NCBI GenBank assembly: GCA_033030425.1
Contig: JAUFSD010000014.1
Coordinates: forward strand, 124,001-188,000
Reading direction: 5' to 3'
Origin: Verpa conica
Lineage: Eukaryota > Ascomycota > Pezizomycetes > Pezizales > Morchellaceae
Length of the DNA: 64,000 nucleotides
A program made the position numbers and the translations under genes. Shown here in pieces: positions 1-11,884 of the stretch. The notes under the pieces were generated by a model, which saw only the letters and a program-made list of their open reading frames with translations, had not been told where the DNA came from and searched no databases. Numbering within the stretch: position 1 is the first letter of the stretch; every line of letters begins with the position of its first letter.

Positions 1-934
1 CATGCACGTGCCAGTCTGGAATTAAGTTCCTAGTCTAGAGTGAATGCCAAGAGTTGATCTTAATTGTAGTAGTAGTAGAGGTTACTGGACTGTCTGTGTA
101 CTTGTTTTATACTAGTATTGAGGTTTTAGTATACTCTCTGTTCAGATGAAGGTTGTCCTTGACTCGTGAATATTGACTTTTATCTGGGAATAGCAAAAGC
201 TCAAGGTTCTTGGTCTGTAAAGATACTTCACGCGTAAGTTTTCATATGTAAAAGTAATGAGTAGTTCATCTAATTACGTTGGGGGAGAAGGGGGTAAGGG
301 AACTGGGCCGGGATTCCCCATGAACAAAGTACTAATATCAGTGATACTTCCGACCATATAATCGCTACACACTACCAGATTGTCTTTTCTAATAACATGA
401 TTTTTCCTTTTCGTCATCAATAAACAAAAGCGCGTGCTAGACTTTCTTCCTCCCCTCCCCCCCCCGCAAAAACCACCACAAGATGAACGTGGTTATGTTA
501 TCGGACGGTTGAGTCCGTCGCCTGCAAGGAACCTCAACTCTAAATTGAAGGGCTGCATAGCTAAGAAAGTGGGGCGCTCGGAAACATCGGGGTGCGTCGC
601 GGGGTTGAAGGGGTCAACGTACCCCTGACTAGCAATTAAGGCAGCTTCCGAGCCATGTCCACGGTACGGTTACGATCACCGGTACCACCGTCGGCCCTGC
701 TTGCCGCTAAGGTCTACCAGAATTATACAAGGGGAATGTCCTAGGGAGAGGCGGGGGGGGAATATCTCATTAAACATGGTTATTGAAAGGGAAATTTGTG
801 GTGATGTTTGGTAGATATGAGGTATGATTGAGTAGTATAAAACGAGGAGGAAATCCATAGATGAGTGGGAGTTCTGTTCTTGTTATTCAGTCTGCGATTC
901 TGTAGTATCTCCGTTCTTTGATACTTCACTCACG
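1..934. other. Intergenic, no supported gene
   Basis: No convincing coding exon was found on either strand. The only open frame of any length (434-628 +) is a low-complexity proline-rich stretch with no family resemblance. The right end is the promoter of the AA9 gene that follows. Confidence 0.5.
836..842 (+). promoter_or_regulatory. TATA box of the AA9 gene
   Basis: A perfect TATAAAA lies 93 bp upstream of the AA9 start codon. Strongly regulated secreted enzymes of fungi often carry such a box. The assignment rests on position only. Confidence 0.5.
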
Positions 935-1764
935 ATGAAATTTCTATCAGTTGCTCTCATTCTCAGCGCGGCGTTTGTCGATCAGACGCTTGCCCACTGT
1001 AAGCATAGACCCCCACAATTCAATCGAGTGATATTCCAAAAACTAATATCAAGTTAGACCGCTTCTATAAGTTCATCAACGCCGGTACTGTTGGTGCCGA
1101 ATATGTTGGCATCAGACAGAACACCAACACAAACTCACCAGTCACAGATGTGACCTCCACCGACATGAGGTGTAACGTCGGTGGACTTGCTTCTGCTGCC
1201 ACAACCTCAACCATCTCAGTCACTGCTGGTTCAACAATCGGGTTTCAGGCCGATATTGCTGTATTCCACCCTGGCTCGTTCAACATCTACATGGCCAAAG
1301 CCCCAAGCACTGCTGCTGCTTTCGACGGCTCTGGAAGTGTCTGGTTCCGTGTCTGGCAGAAGGGTGCTACGTCGATCACCACAGACGCTATTACTTTTGA
1401 CACAACATCAAGCGCTTTCACTCTCACTATACCAAAGTCCCTTCCTAATGGTGAATACTTGGTCCGTATCGAGCATATTGCCCTTCATGGTGCATCCTCG
1501 TTCGGCGGTGCGCAGTTCTATATCTCTTGTGCTCAGATCAATGTCACTGGTGGCGGTTCCGGCTCTCCTAGCCCGAAGGTTGCAATCCCGGGCGTGTACA
1601 CCGGAAACGAATCTGGAATCTTGATCAATATCTACTGGCCCATTCGTAAGTTCACTCAATCTCTATAAGTTCGTGTTTGAGAGTTTACCATACTGATTTT
1701 CTTTTTTTTTTTAATTATAGCTACTAGCTACACTGTTCCTGGACCTGCTATCTGGACTGGTTAA
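935..1764 (+). CDS. AA9 lytic polysaccharide monooxygenase, secreted
   Basis: A copper enzyme of the AA9 (former GH61) family, which oxidatively cleaves cellulose or related glucans outside the cell. Exons 935-998, 1058-1645 and 1721-1764 give 231 residues. Both introns have GT..AG ends, and the ACTAATA and TACTGAT branch sites fit. Residues 1-20 form a signal peptide ending in LA, so His21 becomes the amino-terminal histidine of the copper brace. The second brace histidine is His92 (motif FHPG). His165, Gln174 and Tyr176 (motifs IALHG and AQFY) match the conserved active-site His, Gln and axial Tyr. Cys60 and Cys179 can form the usual disulphide. The C-terminus is the family-typical IYWPIPTSYTVPGP. 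No cellulose-binding module or linker follows, so this is a single-domain enzyme. Whether it is C1- or C4-oxidising cannot be told from the sequence. Confidence 0.95.
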
Positions 1765-2283
1765 GTGGGGGAGTTTTTGGTTTAGTGAATTATGTACATT
1801 TTAAAAATCCTTTAGTGGTAACAATATTAGCACTGGATTTGCAACTGAGAACTCTATGATCGAGATGGGATATGTCTTTATCGTCTTGGGTGGGCGTTTA
1901 TGTGAAGTGTTATGCCAGGTTGTCGTCTATCATGCTGCGGGAATGCCTATCAGGCCTCGGTATGCCCGCACGTGATGGAAAATTCGTAGGCTACCACTTC
2001 AGGATTGACCCCGAATCTGCTATAATTACGAGTTTTGAAATGAAGTCTATCCGTAACAAGCAAGGGTATCTCGATGAACCAATCGTTTGTTTATAGTTAG
2101 AGGTTTAATTTCAAGGACAATCATAAGTCATCACTCGCCCGAGGTACAAATATTGGCAACAAGACACGAAGCAAAACTAGTATTTCAATCTTATTCTTTC
2201 GAGTACCGATTTCCAATCCCTTTTACGCCACTTCTATCTCAATTTTCCATTAACTGTACAATCTCTAAACATAAGACAAAAAT

Positions 2284-5255
2284 CTACACCATTAACGCCC
2301 CACCATCACCCATCCCCTCGGCTCCATTATTCCACTCAGGGCCCTCAACCTCATCACCTGTACCATCAAAAGCTGAGGGGTCTCCATGCGCTTCATAGGT
2401 ATTCTCTTCGATAGCCCCATTATACTTGTTGCTGTAGTCATTAGTAATCCTTACTGGCTTAAAGTACGTGATAACCACCGGTACATCCCCCTCTTGCCAC
2501 TCCATTGCCTCTTCCTGCTCCTTGCCACGGAACGCTTTGCCATTCCGACCTACCCTTAGGACTCCTTCTTCGTCTATATCTATCCCCATGCGTGCTTCAA
2601 TATCCCGTGGTTTGATACGATGTACTCGGTTCTCTCCCGGTTTTTCTTTACCTTTACCTTTGCACTCAGGTATGAGATCGCCGTGACTCCATGCGGCAAC
2701 AACATGGAGCTTAAGGGCCTGCCATTCCGGGGCCTCATCATCGTGATACCAGTTGCCATCCCATCTACTATCTACATTTCCAGAATCTTCATCTGGAATG
2801 GAACAGCAGCTGCCTGCGTTTTCCCATGCGTCCCAGAAGGCCTTTTCATCAGTTGGATCGTCTGGGACTACTGTTGGTGTGTAGTTCTGGGTATCCTCAG
2901 TGTTATCGTTGAAAATGTCTGGACTAGAATATTCATCGATGGAGTTATTAATAGTGCCAGGGGGGTTGACAGTCATTCTGACAAGCTCCTGTCCTTGGAG
3001 TTCGACAATCATCTTTTCAGTGCTGTGATATTCCGAATCTTGTAGGATTGTAGAGTCCCCTGTAGTGTCAATGATTGTTTTCCCTAAACCAAATCAAAAA
3101 CGTTAGAAATGTACTATTGCCCGAGAAATAGATACTCACACTCCGCACTCTCCAAAGAACCTGAGGACTCCACTATCTCCTCTCCTGCCCCAATGAAAAG
3201 CCGTCGGAACACATCATAATGAAACCGAAATGCTCTCTGCAGTTTATAACTACAGTCCCACACTTCCTTCGTGCCAAGTACCATCTTGACAGCCTGTACA
3301 TCCTCCGCTTTCATCCCGCCCATGATTTCGGTCTGTCTCTTGACTCTACACCGTTCTTTTTCCTCTTCTATTTTTTTGGCCTTTGCCCTTGCCTTTAGAA
3401 CCTCCGCTGTTGGCGGCTCGTAGAAATCACCGGGATCAAGGTCCATATTCTCTAATACCGGCCTATAGAGAACACCATCTTTCTCCGCCTCTCGTGTGCG
3501 CTCTTCGCGAGCCAACACCGCAGGTGTCTTCTGCCATTCCTCAAGAACAAGGGCGGGGAGGAAGCTAATAAAAGTTTCTTGCACCATCTCAAGCATACGG
3601 ATGTAAGGCGGTGGATACTCCTCGTTTTCCAGGAACGGGTAGCTGTAGTGACACACAAGGCGTATATCTGGTGCAGTAAAGAAAGGAAGAGAGAACCAGT
3701 TATCAGGTGTTATAAGCGGTGCCCACGCATCCGGAAATACAGGCTTTGCTGTGCCCTCGCTGCGGGAGCCAGTACGAGCGCGAAGATTTCGGGCTCTATC
3801 GGCCGTACTAACGAAGCCTTCGACAGAGTCCCATTCTGCTTCTGTAGATTCTTTAATCACAAATACCGCAATCTGCGAACAGTCGCCATATACCGACTTT
3901 GCTTTTCTAGCCAGTGTCCCCATCTCTTCAGCACTTTTGCCAATGAGATCCTCGAGCCCTTCACCTAGGACCTTGTTGTCACCAATACTAATACTTCTAA
4001 GACAGTTTTTCTCGTCTTCGAAAAACGTATCCTCTGCGTCTTCTAGCGATTTTTCAATCGCCCAGCCTGTCCCAACGACACTCATACCACAGTCCAGGTT
4101 ACCAACGCCCGTGAATACGACATCATAACCAAACTGCTCAGCAGCGGTTTTTGCCCACTCACGAAACTCGGCACGGGTCCATTCGAAGCGATGGTCGTGA
4201 TGGCGCATAGGGTAAGGGATCCCGGTGCGCCAGAAACGCCTCTCGGAATCCCCAGCTATATCATGATTGTCTGGAGCTAGCTGTGGGGACTCGGGGCGGC
4301 TAGGGGGATTGTCAAACATAAACTCAGTACCCTCTACTTTTTGATTCTCAGTCTCAGAGACAACAGCTTCGAGAGCATCGATTATGCTCTTTCCAGATAC
4401 CGGCTTTGGCATTGGTTGGTTTAGAGTACTTTCGATGATACTGTCGATACCTAGCTTAGGCTGTTCATGAGCGCCGTTGATAATGCTCTCTATATTAGGG
4501 AGGTTTGCATCATTATTCAGCGCTGGCCGAGCTACTGGACTATTTTGAGGCGGGGTAAACGGTATCTCAAACACTCTGTTGAAATCGCGATTTGGCGTCG
4601 TGATAACACAGATCTTGGGCTTCATTTTACCGAGGAGTACGGGAGCAAAATGGGATACCGGTTGAGGATCAAGATGCTCGATCACTACACATGTTAAAAA
4701 ATGTACTAATTCGCGAGTGATGATCTATGATTACCTTCAGTAGAAACAATAATATCATGCCTCGGCACTGTCTTTGGCGTTAGATGTTCAAAAGATCCTA
4801 TAAACTCTTAATTAGTACAATTTTCTGGTGATTTCCCCGAGGATAATTTACTAACCTTGCAACAAACTAAAGTCTAAAGGCCTCCATCTATCCTCGGCGC
4901 CCCCAGTGCCTCCAAAAGACCCCGGAGCCACACTCTCCGCCACATCAGGGTGAAACAACCCTTCATCAAAGTCAATTCCCGTGATACGCTCTAGCGGGAT
5001 GTCGTCCTCGCACGGAATAAGAGAGCGAAGGAGCAAGCAGTCCGTTCCGCAGCCTACATCAAGAACACTGCGAAGCTTTCCGGAGAAACGTGGGGAAGAA
5101 CTAAGTTGGCGGAGAATAGCATGAACTGCTGTGCGACGCTGAAGAAATAGTGGAGGATCAAAGGAGATGCGCGGTGGTGTTGAGGGAGGTGACGGGGGGA
5201 GTAATTCTTCGGCGGTAGGTGTTGGAGCTCGTGGTGTTGTTGAGCTTGTTTCCAT
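2284..5255 (-). CDS. hen1: HEN1-type small RNA 2'-O-methyltransferase
   Basis: Likely methylates the 3'-terminal 2'-OH of small RNAs using SAM, which protects them from tailing and decay. Exons, read on the minus strand, are 5255-4856, 4797-4735, 4684-3140 and 3083-2284, giving 935 residues. The SAM-binding motif LDVGCG is at about 65-70. The HEN1 signature EVIEHLD is at 154-160 and is only assembled by splicing exon 2 to exon 3, which supports the model. TTPNRDFN at 183-190 and RHHDHRFEWTR near 315-325 follow. Glu154, Glu157, His158 and a histidine of HHDH correspond to the metal ligands of plant HEN1. About 120 residues separate TPNRDFN from HHDH, far more than usual, and the insert holds repeated SII/IDS motifs. 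After the catalytic part, about 590 further residues carry no domain I recognise and end acidic. The first ATG of the frame was taken as start. No Dicer or Argonaute gene lies nearby. Confidence 0.88.
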
Positions 5256-5701
5256 GGCTGGTTGATTGGCTAAGGGGCAGGAATAGTTGTAGACCAAGAT
5301 ATTTCACCTTTTGTAGTTTGGGACTGCCAGGAACAAGTCACGTGTAAGGCAACCAATGCAATCAGGGATTGGACACGATGTTGGGAATTGAGGTTGAAAC
5401 AAAGATAGATGAAGCCCTGGACGCAATGTGAGATGGGATGGGATCCCGGTGGGGTAATGGTGGGGCTGGGTGTTGGTGGGGTAGATTATGTGAGTTGGTG
5501 TGGGGTGTGCTGGGCGCGGGGGAGATAGGAGGTTGTTGCGCCCCGCATCTGTTTGTAGAATCATCCACTCTCACTCGCATGATAAAACCTGTGTTGGAGA
5601 TTTCTTTTGAGATATAATAAAAGTACAGTATTTACATACCCAGTTAATGCATACATCTCCCAGTCAATGTATACATCCCCCAGTCATGCCCGTCTATACA
5701 A
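5256..5701. other. Intergenic: HEN1 promoter and short tandem repeat
   Basis: This holds the upstream region of the HEN1 gene (minus strand) and the 3' flank of the next minus-strand gene. A roughly 20-bp unit (CCCAGTCAATGTATACATCC and variants) occurs about 2.3 times in tandem at 5639-5685. No gene is seen. Confidence 0.45.
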
Positions 5702-6253
5702 TCACTTCCTATCAGGATCCCTCGCATCTTTCTCCTGCTCAATCTTCTTCAGAATCTCCTCCCTCACATTCACCTCGGGTCCATCCTTCTTATCCTCCTG
5801 GTCCCTATCCCTCTGCTCCCACACATCCCATATCTGCTCCATGATCAAACTCCCAATACTCGGCGCTTCCTCCTCACGGTGTCTCATATCCTTAACAATA
5901 CTCTCCCCCTTCCAGCCCCCCACCTTGACCCCCTCCACCTCGGGCTTCCGCGCCAGACTCCGTGCAATATCCTCATTCCGCCTGAACCCGCGCCACATGT
6001 TACGTCCGTGCGCATCGCTAACTTCCGAGAGACAGTAGAGCCACGCAGACCCTAACCCAAAAGTGTACCAGTCAATCTTGCGGGGCGGGACCATGGCAAG
6101 CGCAGGACAAGCAACAAGGAGCCCAATGGAGATTTTGTATCTGAGATCTTCGTATTTTTTTTGCTGGGTGATATATTCACGCTGGAAGGCTAGTCGGGCA
6201 TCATCTTGTGGGGATGGCACCGTCCCAGTTGCGGCTGGATTTGTGGAGGTCAT
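5702..6253 (-). CDS. Small membrane protein, resembles fungal 'rhomboid family membrane protein' entries
   Basis: A single exon of 183 residues. The start ATG at 6253 (MTSTNPAATG) was chosen because the frame above it opens only with a non-ATG codon. After a disordered N-terminus comes a charged stretch, then two closely spaced hydrophobic segments (ISIGLLVACPALAMV and WYTFGLGSAWLYCL) separated by PPRKIDW. The rest is a hydrophilic, highly charged C-terminal half rich in E, K and D, probably a helix. The layout and the PPRKxDxYTF motif resemble short fungal proteins that databases label 'rhomboid family membrane protein'. There is no rhomboid GxSx serine motif, so protease activity is not expected. 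Function unknown. It might sit in a mitochondrial or ER membrane, which is a guess. Confidence 0.6.
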   Translation of the reverse strand: MTSTNPAATGTVPSPQDDARLAFQREYITQQKKYEDLRYKISIGLLVACPALAMVPPRKIDWYTFGLGSAWLYCLSEVSDAHGRNMWRGFRRNEDIARSLARKPEVEGVKVGGWKGESIVKDMRHREEEAPSIGSLIMEQIWDVWEQRDRDQEDKKDGPEVNVREEILKKIEQEKDARDPDRK

Positions 6254-7312
6254 TGCTGAGGAGCCTTGTAAGGTGTTTGCGCACAGCTGGGTTTCAGTCA
6301 ATTCCTGGCTGCTTGAATTGATACTTGTGATTGTGATAGTCGGAGGGGAGGAAATGAGATCTCTCTGATGGCGCTGCTGGAAATGAAATGATGAGGTCAA
6401 CGCCCCGGAAAAAGCTTCGCTAATCTTCGTGTGACGTAAAATAGGATGGGGCTTAGCGTGTCGCTTAGTTAGGGTTAGGGGTGCTTTGTCATGAGCCTGT
6501 CCTAATACTACAGGTATGGGTTTCTATATTACTTGGCCTTGGTAGTATTTATTTTATAAGCGTGAGATCCTATAGTAGAGAAGGAAGGGGGGAGATATAT
6601 ACGTAGCTGAGCTTCGCTAGGTAGGTGTCTTTAGCTACAGATGAGGGACAGGCTTATAGAAAAATCAGCTGCAGTAGCGTTCTACAAAGGCTTTAGAAAG
6701 AAGTAATAAGTTAGGCAGGCACCTATGAGGGTAGAATAATAGTAAAAGGAGATTTATAGTTTGGTTTATCCTAGCTATACTGTCAGGCCTTATTTTTGAA
6801 CTGAGAAGTAGAAAGGCAATATTTCCTATTCAGGACATTTTGTGGCTACGGTAGTGTGTTACCGAATCTTAGAATCCCAGTCATGAGAGATCACTCGCAC
6901 AATAGCATATCATGGCGTTACTGAAACCACAAACACGAGATTTTTCGACACGAAAACTACAGAACTCATCTCCTATAGTAAATCACAATTCCTCGCTCGC
7001 TTGCAGACTCTGATTTTGTGCACCCTCTGACGGCTGATTTCCGGAGATGAGCTCGATGCCCAGAACAAAGAACAAGAGCGGGTAGCTGCTTACTTCGTTC
7101 TTTCCCGTTCCACCCGGGGGGAAATCATCCTATCCACCTCGCTTATTATGCTGCCATAGACTTAGTCCCAGCCAAAGACATATAGTCCCTATAAACTCTT
7201 TGGATTTTCCCCAAGATCCAATTCAAGACTACGAGGGGGGGACCATAAAGAAAAGAAACCTCTCGAGCTCCTATTTCCCTCTTTACTTTCAAGCCAATAA
7301 CCACCAAAGACA
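6254..7312. other. Intergenic, no supported gene
   Basis: A divergent promoter region between the small membrane protein (-) and the next gene (+). It contains a TGACGTAA element near 6431 that looks like a bZIP/CRE site, and the string TTAGTTAGGGTTAGGGG near 6466. No coding exon was recognised. Confidence 0.4.
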
Positions 7313-8017
7313 ATGTCCAGCGACTTCTCAACCCAATTCCCAAGCGACCTCGATATGGACATCACCCCCCAAAACGTACAAATCGACCGCCAACAAACCC
7401 CCCGACCGGGCCCACACCAACAACCCCCAGAGGACGTTATCCGCGTCCTGCATTTCGACACTCATCGTGACCAGAACACGCTTTGTGTTGGTGTTCTCGC
7501 GTACCTTGATATGCTTGAGCGGGAAATCACCCAGATGAGGAACTTCATACACATCGGTTACAAAAGACTCAATGATGCCAGCGAGGACGGGAACTTGCTT
7601 GTGAAAGTAGAGAGGTTTGATCACTTGGGTAATTTATGTTTTTTTAGGAGGGAGTACGTAGGCTGAAGAGTGTAGTGCGAGGCTTCAGGCGAGGGTGTGG
7701 AATAAGTTTCATGTCACGGAGTTGAAGGAGGTGTTTAGAGTGCTTCCGTTGTCGAATGGAGAGTTTCCGAATGGTATCCCGTGTGCTGGGTTGGAGTTGA
7801 GGGGTGTTGACCGTATGTTGGTTTGTTCTTCCGTTTGGGTTCTTGGGAGTATTACTAAATGGTGTGGCTTTGGTGGTGTACAGATAAGATGATTGATTAT
7901 TTATTGGATTTATATGATCTCCCGTTTATCCCTACGATGTTCTTGCTTGAGAAGAAGATTGTTTACCTCCATTTCTTGGGCGCAAATCAGGTCGCGATGC
8001 ACCGTATTTTGGATTAA
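7313..8017 (+). CDS. Uncharacterised protein of about 195 residues, splicing partly uncertain
   Basis: Starts MSSDFSTQFP with a disordered, proline- and glutamine-rich N-terminus. A helical part with VLAYLDMLEREITQ follows, then a second part with ARLQARVWNKFHVTELKEV, and it ends in HFLGANQVAMHRILD. The last intron (7813-7883) is clear: it has a GTATGT donor and a CAG acceptor, and it joins VDH to KMIDYLLDLY in frame. The first intron is ambiguous. Two GT..AG pairs keep the frame: 7629-7668 (40 nt) and 7607-7661 (55 nt). The acceptor with the good pyrimidine tract at 7647 would lead straight into a TAG. I do not recognise the family. Even composition across three exons and a good reading frame argue that it is a real gene. 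Confidence 0.6.
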
Positions 8018-8353
8018 AGACTTGGTACTTTTAGTTACTTGTGCTATAGTTGTAGTAGACAGGGCTGCAACTGGATAACTGGCGCCATTAGCTTTTTTCC
8101 GGTGCTGCAGTACGGGAGTTAGATGTGCTATAAAGTCCTGGGGAGATTAAATATTATAGTCAAGTCCATATTTAATTCAAGTTGTGTTGAAACAGTAACG
8201 CATGACGTCATTCCTGTGGCTGTGCATATTGCACCCCTCTTCTAGTCGCTTGAGCCTCATCCCACTGGTACTTGACTAGTACTGCATTCGCGTACCCTCA
8301 GCTCCGCGGCCATCTCTACAGCTTCCTACTAGAACTCTCTCAATTCCATCAGA
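8018..8353. other. Intergenic, promoter of the YBP-like gene
   Basis: 336 bp without a gene between two plus-strand genes. A CATGACGTCATTCC palindrome near 8201-8214 contains a perfect TGACGTCA, a classical CRE/bZIP site, about 150 bp upstream of the next start codon. Confidence 0.45.
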
Positions 8354-10653
8354 ATGGACAGAATCGTTACCATCGACAAGGCCATCAGTGCCATAAAGAC
8401 AGCTGCCGAAGAAATCCCCGTAACAAGACCCCGCTCTAATTCAGCTCGAAACAAGGCTAACTATGGGAGCTGGATAACTTAAGGCAGAAGACTTTCTCTC
8501 CTATTCAACGATTCTTGACGTACATCTTTCTTATGCTGTCGAGTTTTTTTCTCCTGATGATCAGCATCAGCTCTTGGAGACTCTGAATGAGATATTGAAT
8601 ACCCATGTTGGTTGCCTATCTCGGATTCTGTATGGAGCTAAAGAGCTTACACTCAAGATAGGAAGATCTAGCTCGTGATATTTCGTGGGATCTCGTCTCA
8701 GTTCTTCTCCCGTTCCTGGAGTCGCCGTCTCCGACTACCCATCAGGTTGCGGAGACTCTTATCGCCTCGGCCGCTACGAAGGGTAATCCTAGGGAGGTGT
8801 TCATCAAGGTTCTCGAATCACTGTCATCTCTCCACTGGGCACCACAAACCAGCCATAAAGATAACGAGGACGAGGACGAAGATAAGGCTGCTCACTCTGG
8901 GGATGAGGATGAAGAGAAGGCAATCCCATATGAAGAGGAGGACAAACACAAACACAAGCACTCACTTAAGAAGTTCCATGCCCTTCTTTCGGCTTTGTCG
9001 ATTGTGCACCCTAGGATAGCTGCCAAGTTCCCGTCTCGATTTCTGTCAACCGAATTAACAACACTATTGGGTGTTTTTATGAAATCCGTCCAGTGGCTCG
9101 AAAGGGAAGAAGTTGATGGTATTCTACGAGCGGTCCTAGAATTTGTTGAATTGGCCAAACCAAAGCTACGGCAACCGAGGAAACAGAGCCTAGCGAGAGG
9201 AGAGAGGCCACCTCTACCCCCAAGAGTTTCAACCGCAGAAAATATTCCTACTTTGTCGGGAGAAGCTGTAGAGAGGGATACCCCCGAGGAACTGCTTCAA
9301 GCGAGGTTGCTAGAGTCGTTCCTGACCCATATCCTAGAGATATATCTCCTCCGTACCCGGACTCGCTACAATCAAACTTCAATAGATTACCCTGAAAAGT
9401 CTCTTGAGCATAGTCACTCACACCCGGCTGAAGATCCTGAGGAGGAAGAGTCAAGAGGATTGGTTATAGGGTGGGCTGGCACTTACGACGAAGAGGTTGT
9501 TCGGAAGGAGAAGAGCAAGGTCCCGGGAGGACAGACTCTTATTGACGATGAGCGCGCAGCAAGGGCAGGAAGAAGAGATGTTAAACGTATTGTCGAAGAC
9601 ATCGCCGCTCTATGCGAGGGACTGGGACTGAAGACAGATGAACTATTTGAAGTATGCGAGACGATTGATGGTTAGATATCCATATCTAGAAAGTTTTAAT
9701 ATCACTGTCTAACGAGATTAGAACCAAGCGAGCACACCGATGATGAAGGTGAGCATACAGACGTTCCAGCACCTTCTTCAGCAGATGAAGTGCCACTCTC
9801 AAAGATCGGGTCTCTCTTTCTTTTGGCCGAGCGCTTTGCGAAAACCCCTATATGCTCTCTGGAAATCTTCCCAGATCACCAAAAAATCTCGCGCAATTTC
9901 CTAGTCCTCGGGCCGGGACAATCGCAACCTCCAGTTGTGGATGCAGTATTATTCCTTGGTGCCCTTGCACTCCACCATGGAGAGGGCCTTGGCGACATTC
10001 CTCTCCAGGTGGAAGAGTTCTTAATGTATCTGCAGGTATTTGCAGCGATTTCCGCTACTGCAACATCACCTCAGGCTAGATTCTTGGCGAATTATCATGT
10101 CGCAACTTGCCTGAAGAATCACCCGGATGAGGGCGTGCGTTTGGCGTATATTAAAGACACGCTAGAGCACTGTCCCTTTGAGTCTTTGAAGGAGAGGGTA
10201 GTGGTAATACTCAAAGACGAAATAATCAAAGCGACTTCACCTTCAGCGTTGGCCGGAGATTCAGCACCATCAACGCCAAGCTCTATCTTTGGCTCACCGC
10301 TAGCTCTACAGGAGCTATTCCCGGTCTTATTCCCAGATGTTGGTGAGTTACTGGCAGGTAGCGAGGAACAAAACTGGGCAGCTTTCAAGAATACCTATCC
10401 GATATTTGTTTCGACGGCCAATTTGTATTACTTCCTTCTCAAATCGCCGCACACACAGGGCCGCATGGGAGTATGCGATAAAGCACACGCAGAGAAGGTG
10501 GATAAACGATTCCTTGCACCTCTGGCAAAAGCTATAGAGGGTTTCAAGGCAAGGGAGAAGACCGAGGATACAGATGCAATGGAATTCGAGCTCGATATCC
10601 TCGCAGAGATCCTAGAGAGGATTGCGGAGACAAAGAAGAGCATTATCCAGTGA
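8354..10653 (+). CDS. YBP1/YBP2-like protein (Alf4/glomulin family)
   Basis: Exons 8354-8419, 8484-8606, 8662-9670 and 9722-10653 give 709 residues, mostly helical. It begins MDRIVTIDKAISAI. Near residue 70 it has the family-typical block WDLVSVLLPFLE, followed by KGNPREVFIKVLESL. Yeast members of this family bind the redox factor Yap1 (Ybp1) or act at kinetochores (Ybp2), and relatives include Alf4 and glomulin, regulators of cullin ligases. Which role applies here cannot be told. An acidic, histidine-rich insert follows the NPREVF block. The intron at 9671-9721 has a clean TCTAAC branch site. The intron at 8607-8661 uses an unusual GTTGGT donor but is the only in-frame way to reach EDLARDISWDLV. 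No Yap1-type bZIP gene lies close by. Confidence 0.8.
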
Positions 10654-11335
10654 GGTGGATCTTGTGATATTTAGCATATATCTATGAGTTATCTTTGTTG
10701 GTTATTTTTTATGGAAGCAGGAGCATTTTTTGTACTGTTTGTCTTACAAGTAGCTAATGTGATTGGGAGTAAAATATCAATTGAATATTTCTAATAAATT
10801 TGTGACCTCGGTATTTTTGGCCATCTTTGTCAGGCGGGTTAGAGATGCCCTTATCCACTGTGCATAGATTAAGGTGGCAATATTTTCTAGCCTGATTACT
10901 ATGCTTAGTATTGTGCCATGTCTTACCCTTCTTCATGGATAGGGGGCTAGCTACAATAGGGATTTTGGACGTTGAGTACCAGATGTCGGCAAATACATTA
11001 GTCTAGTAGCCCTGTTTGGGTAAGGTGGGTTGTTAGTTTGGTATAGACATGAGCGTAAGATAAGAGCACAATCCTAACAACCGAGAGTTGTAGTCCCGCT
11101 AATTGGGTTGTGAGTGCATAGGTATCGTCAACTCCTTTTGTTTTTTAGTTGTCCCGGATAGAAAAATACGGGAATAATCTTACATCTAAGGAAACTCAAT
11201 AGGCAATCTTGGCCATGGGGGACTTAGCCGGGAATAAAAATCTGGCCAGAGCTGAGTTTTATGACCCAGAGCACATTAGTTATCCTAATATTTCTAGAAG
11301 GTTGCAATGGTTGATATTACCATGCTTGGCATTTA

Positions 11336-11374
11336 AGGACAATGCTAAGACATTAGCGTCCTTAGCATTGTCCT
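11336..11374. repeat. Perfect 14-bp inverted repeat (hairpin)
   Basis: AGGACAATGCTAAG and its exact reverse complement are separated by 11 bp. It sits alone in non-coding DNA. It could be a transcribed hairpin, a terminator-like structure or the end of an old element. Confidence 0.5.
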
Positions 11375-11884
11375 CAACCACAAGAGTCCTACAACTAGCC
11401 GGCAATATTTAAAGAAAGGATCCTCGCTTTTGAATGGTGAAACGACAATTCTAAGTTCTTCTTCCTCACCATGTTTATACGCAGTATCTTTGTTAACTAT
11501 GACAGGCTCATGTGCTACATTCTCTATGGACAATAATTACCCATGAAACGTATTGCTTCACTCTCTATGGCCTCTTTCAACAGATTATATTCACTCTCTC
11601 CGGTGACGCCCTCACCAGCATGACCCATTCCAACCCCCCCCTCTCCCTCCCTCCTCTCCTCCCTAACTCACCTCGGAATTGGATCATCTCGTCTCGCTAG
11701 AGGATGATATAAATATACCATCCCCCTACCACATATACTGCATACTTTCTTTTAGTACACCAGCCAAAGACCCCCCCGCAGCTGTCATAACAACTAAAAG
11801 AAAGACTCGTCTTCCTTAATCTTGAGAGTCCTTCACCTCGCTTATCGCTTTTTTTTCTCTCCATAAGGAGATATTCCAGCAGAT

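Noticed and set aside
434..628. Open frame of 64 codons read as a gene
   Set aside because: Low-complexity proline start, no ATG context and no family resemblance.
6464..6482. TTAGTTAGGGTTAGGGG, and a similar string near 62945, as telomere repeats
   Set aside because: Only about two units, in the middle of the window; too short to mark a telomere or an interstitial telomeric array.
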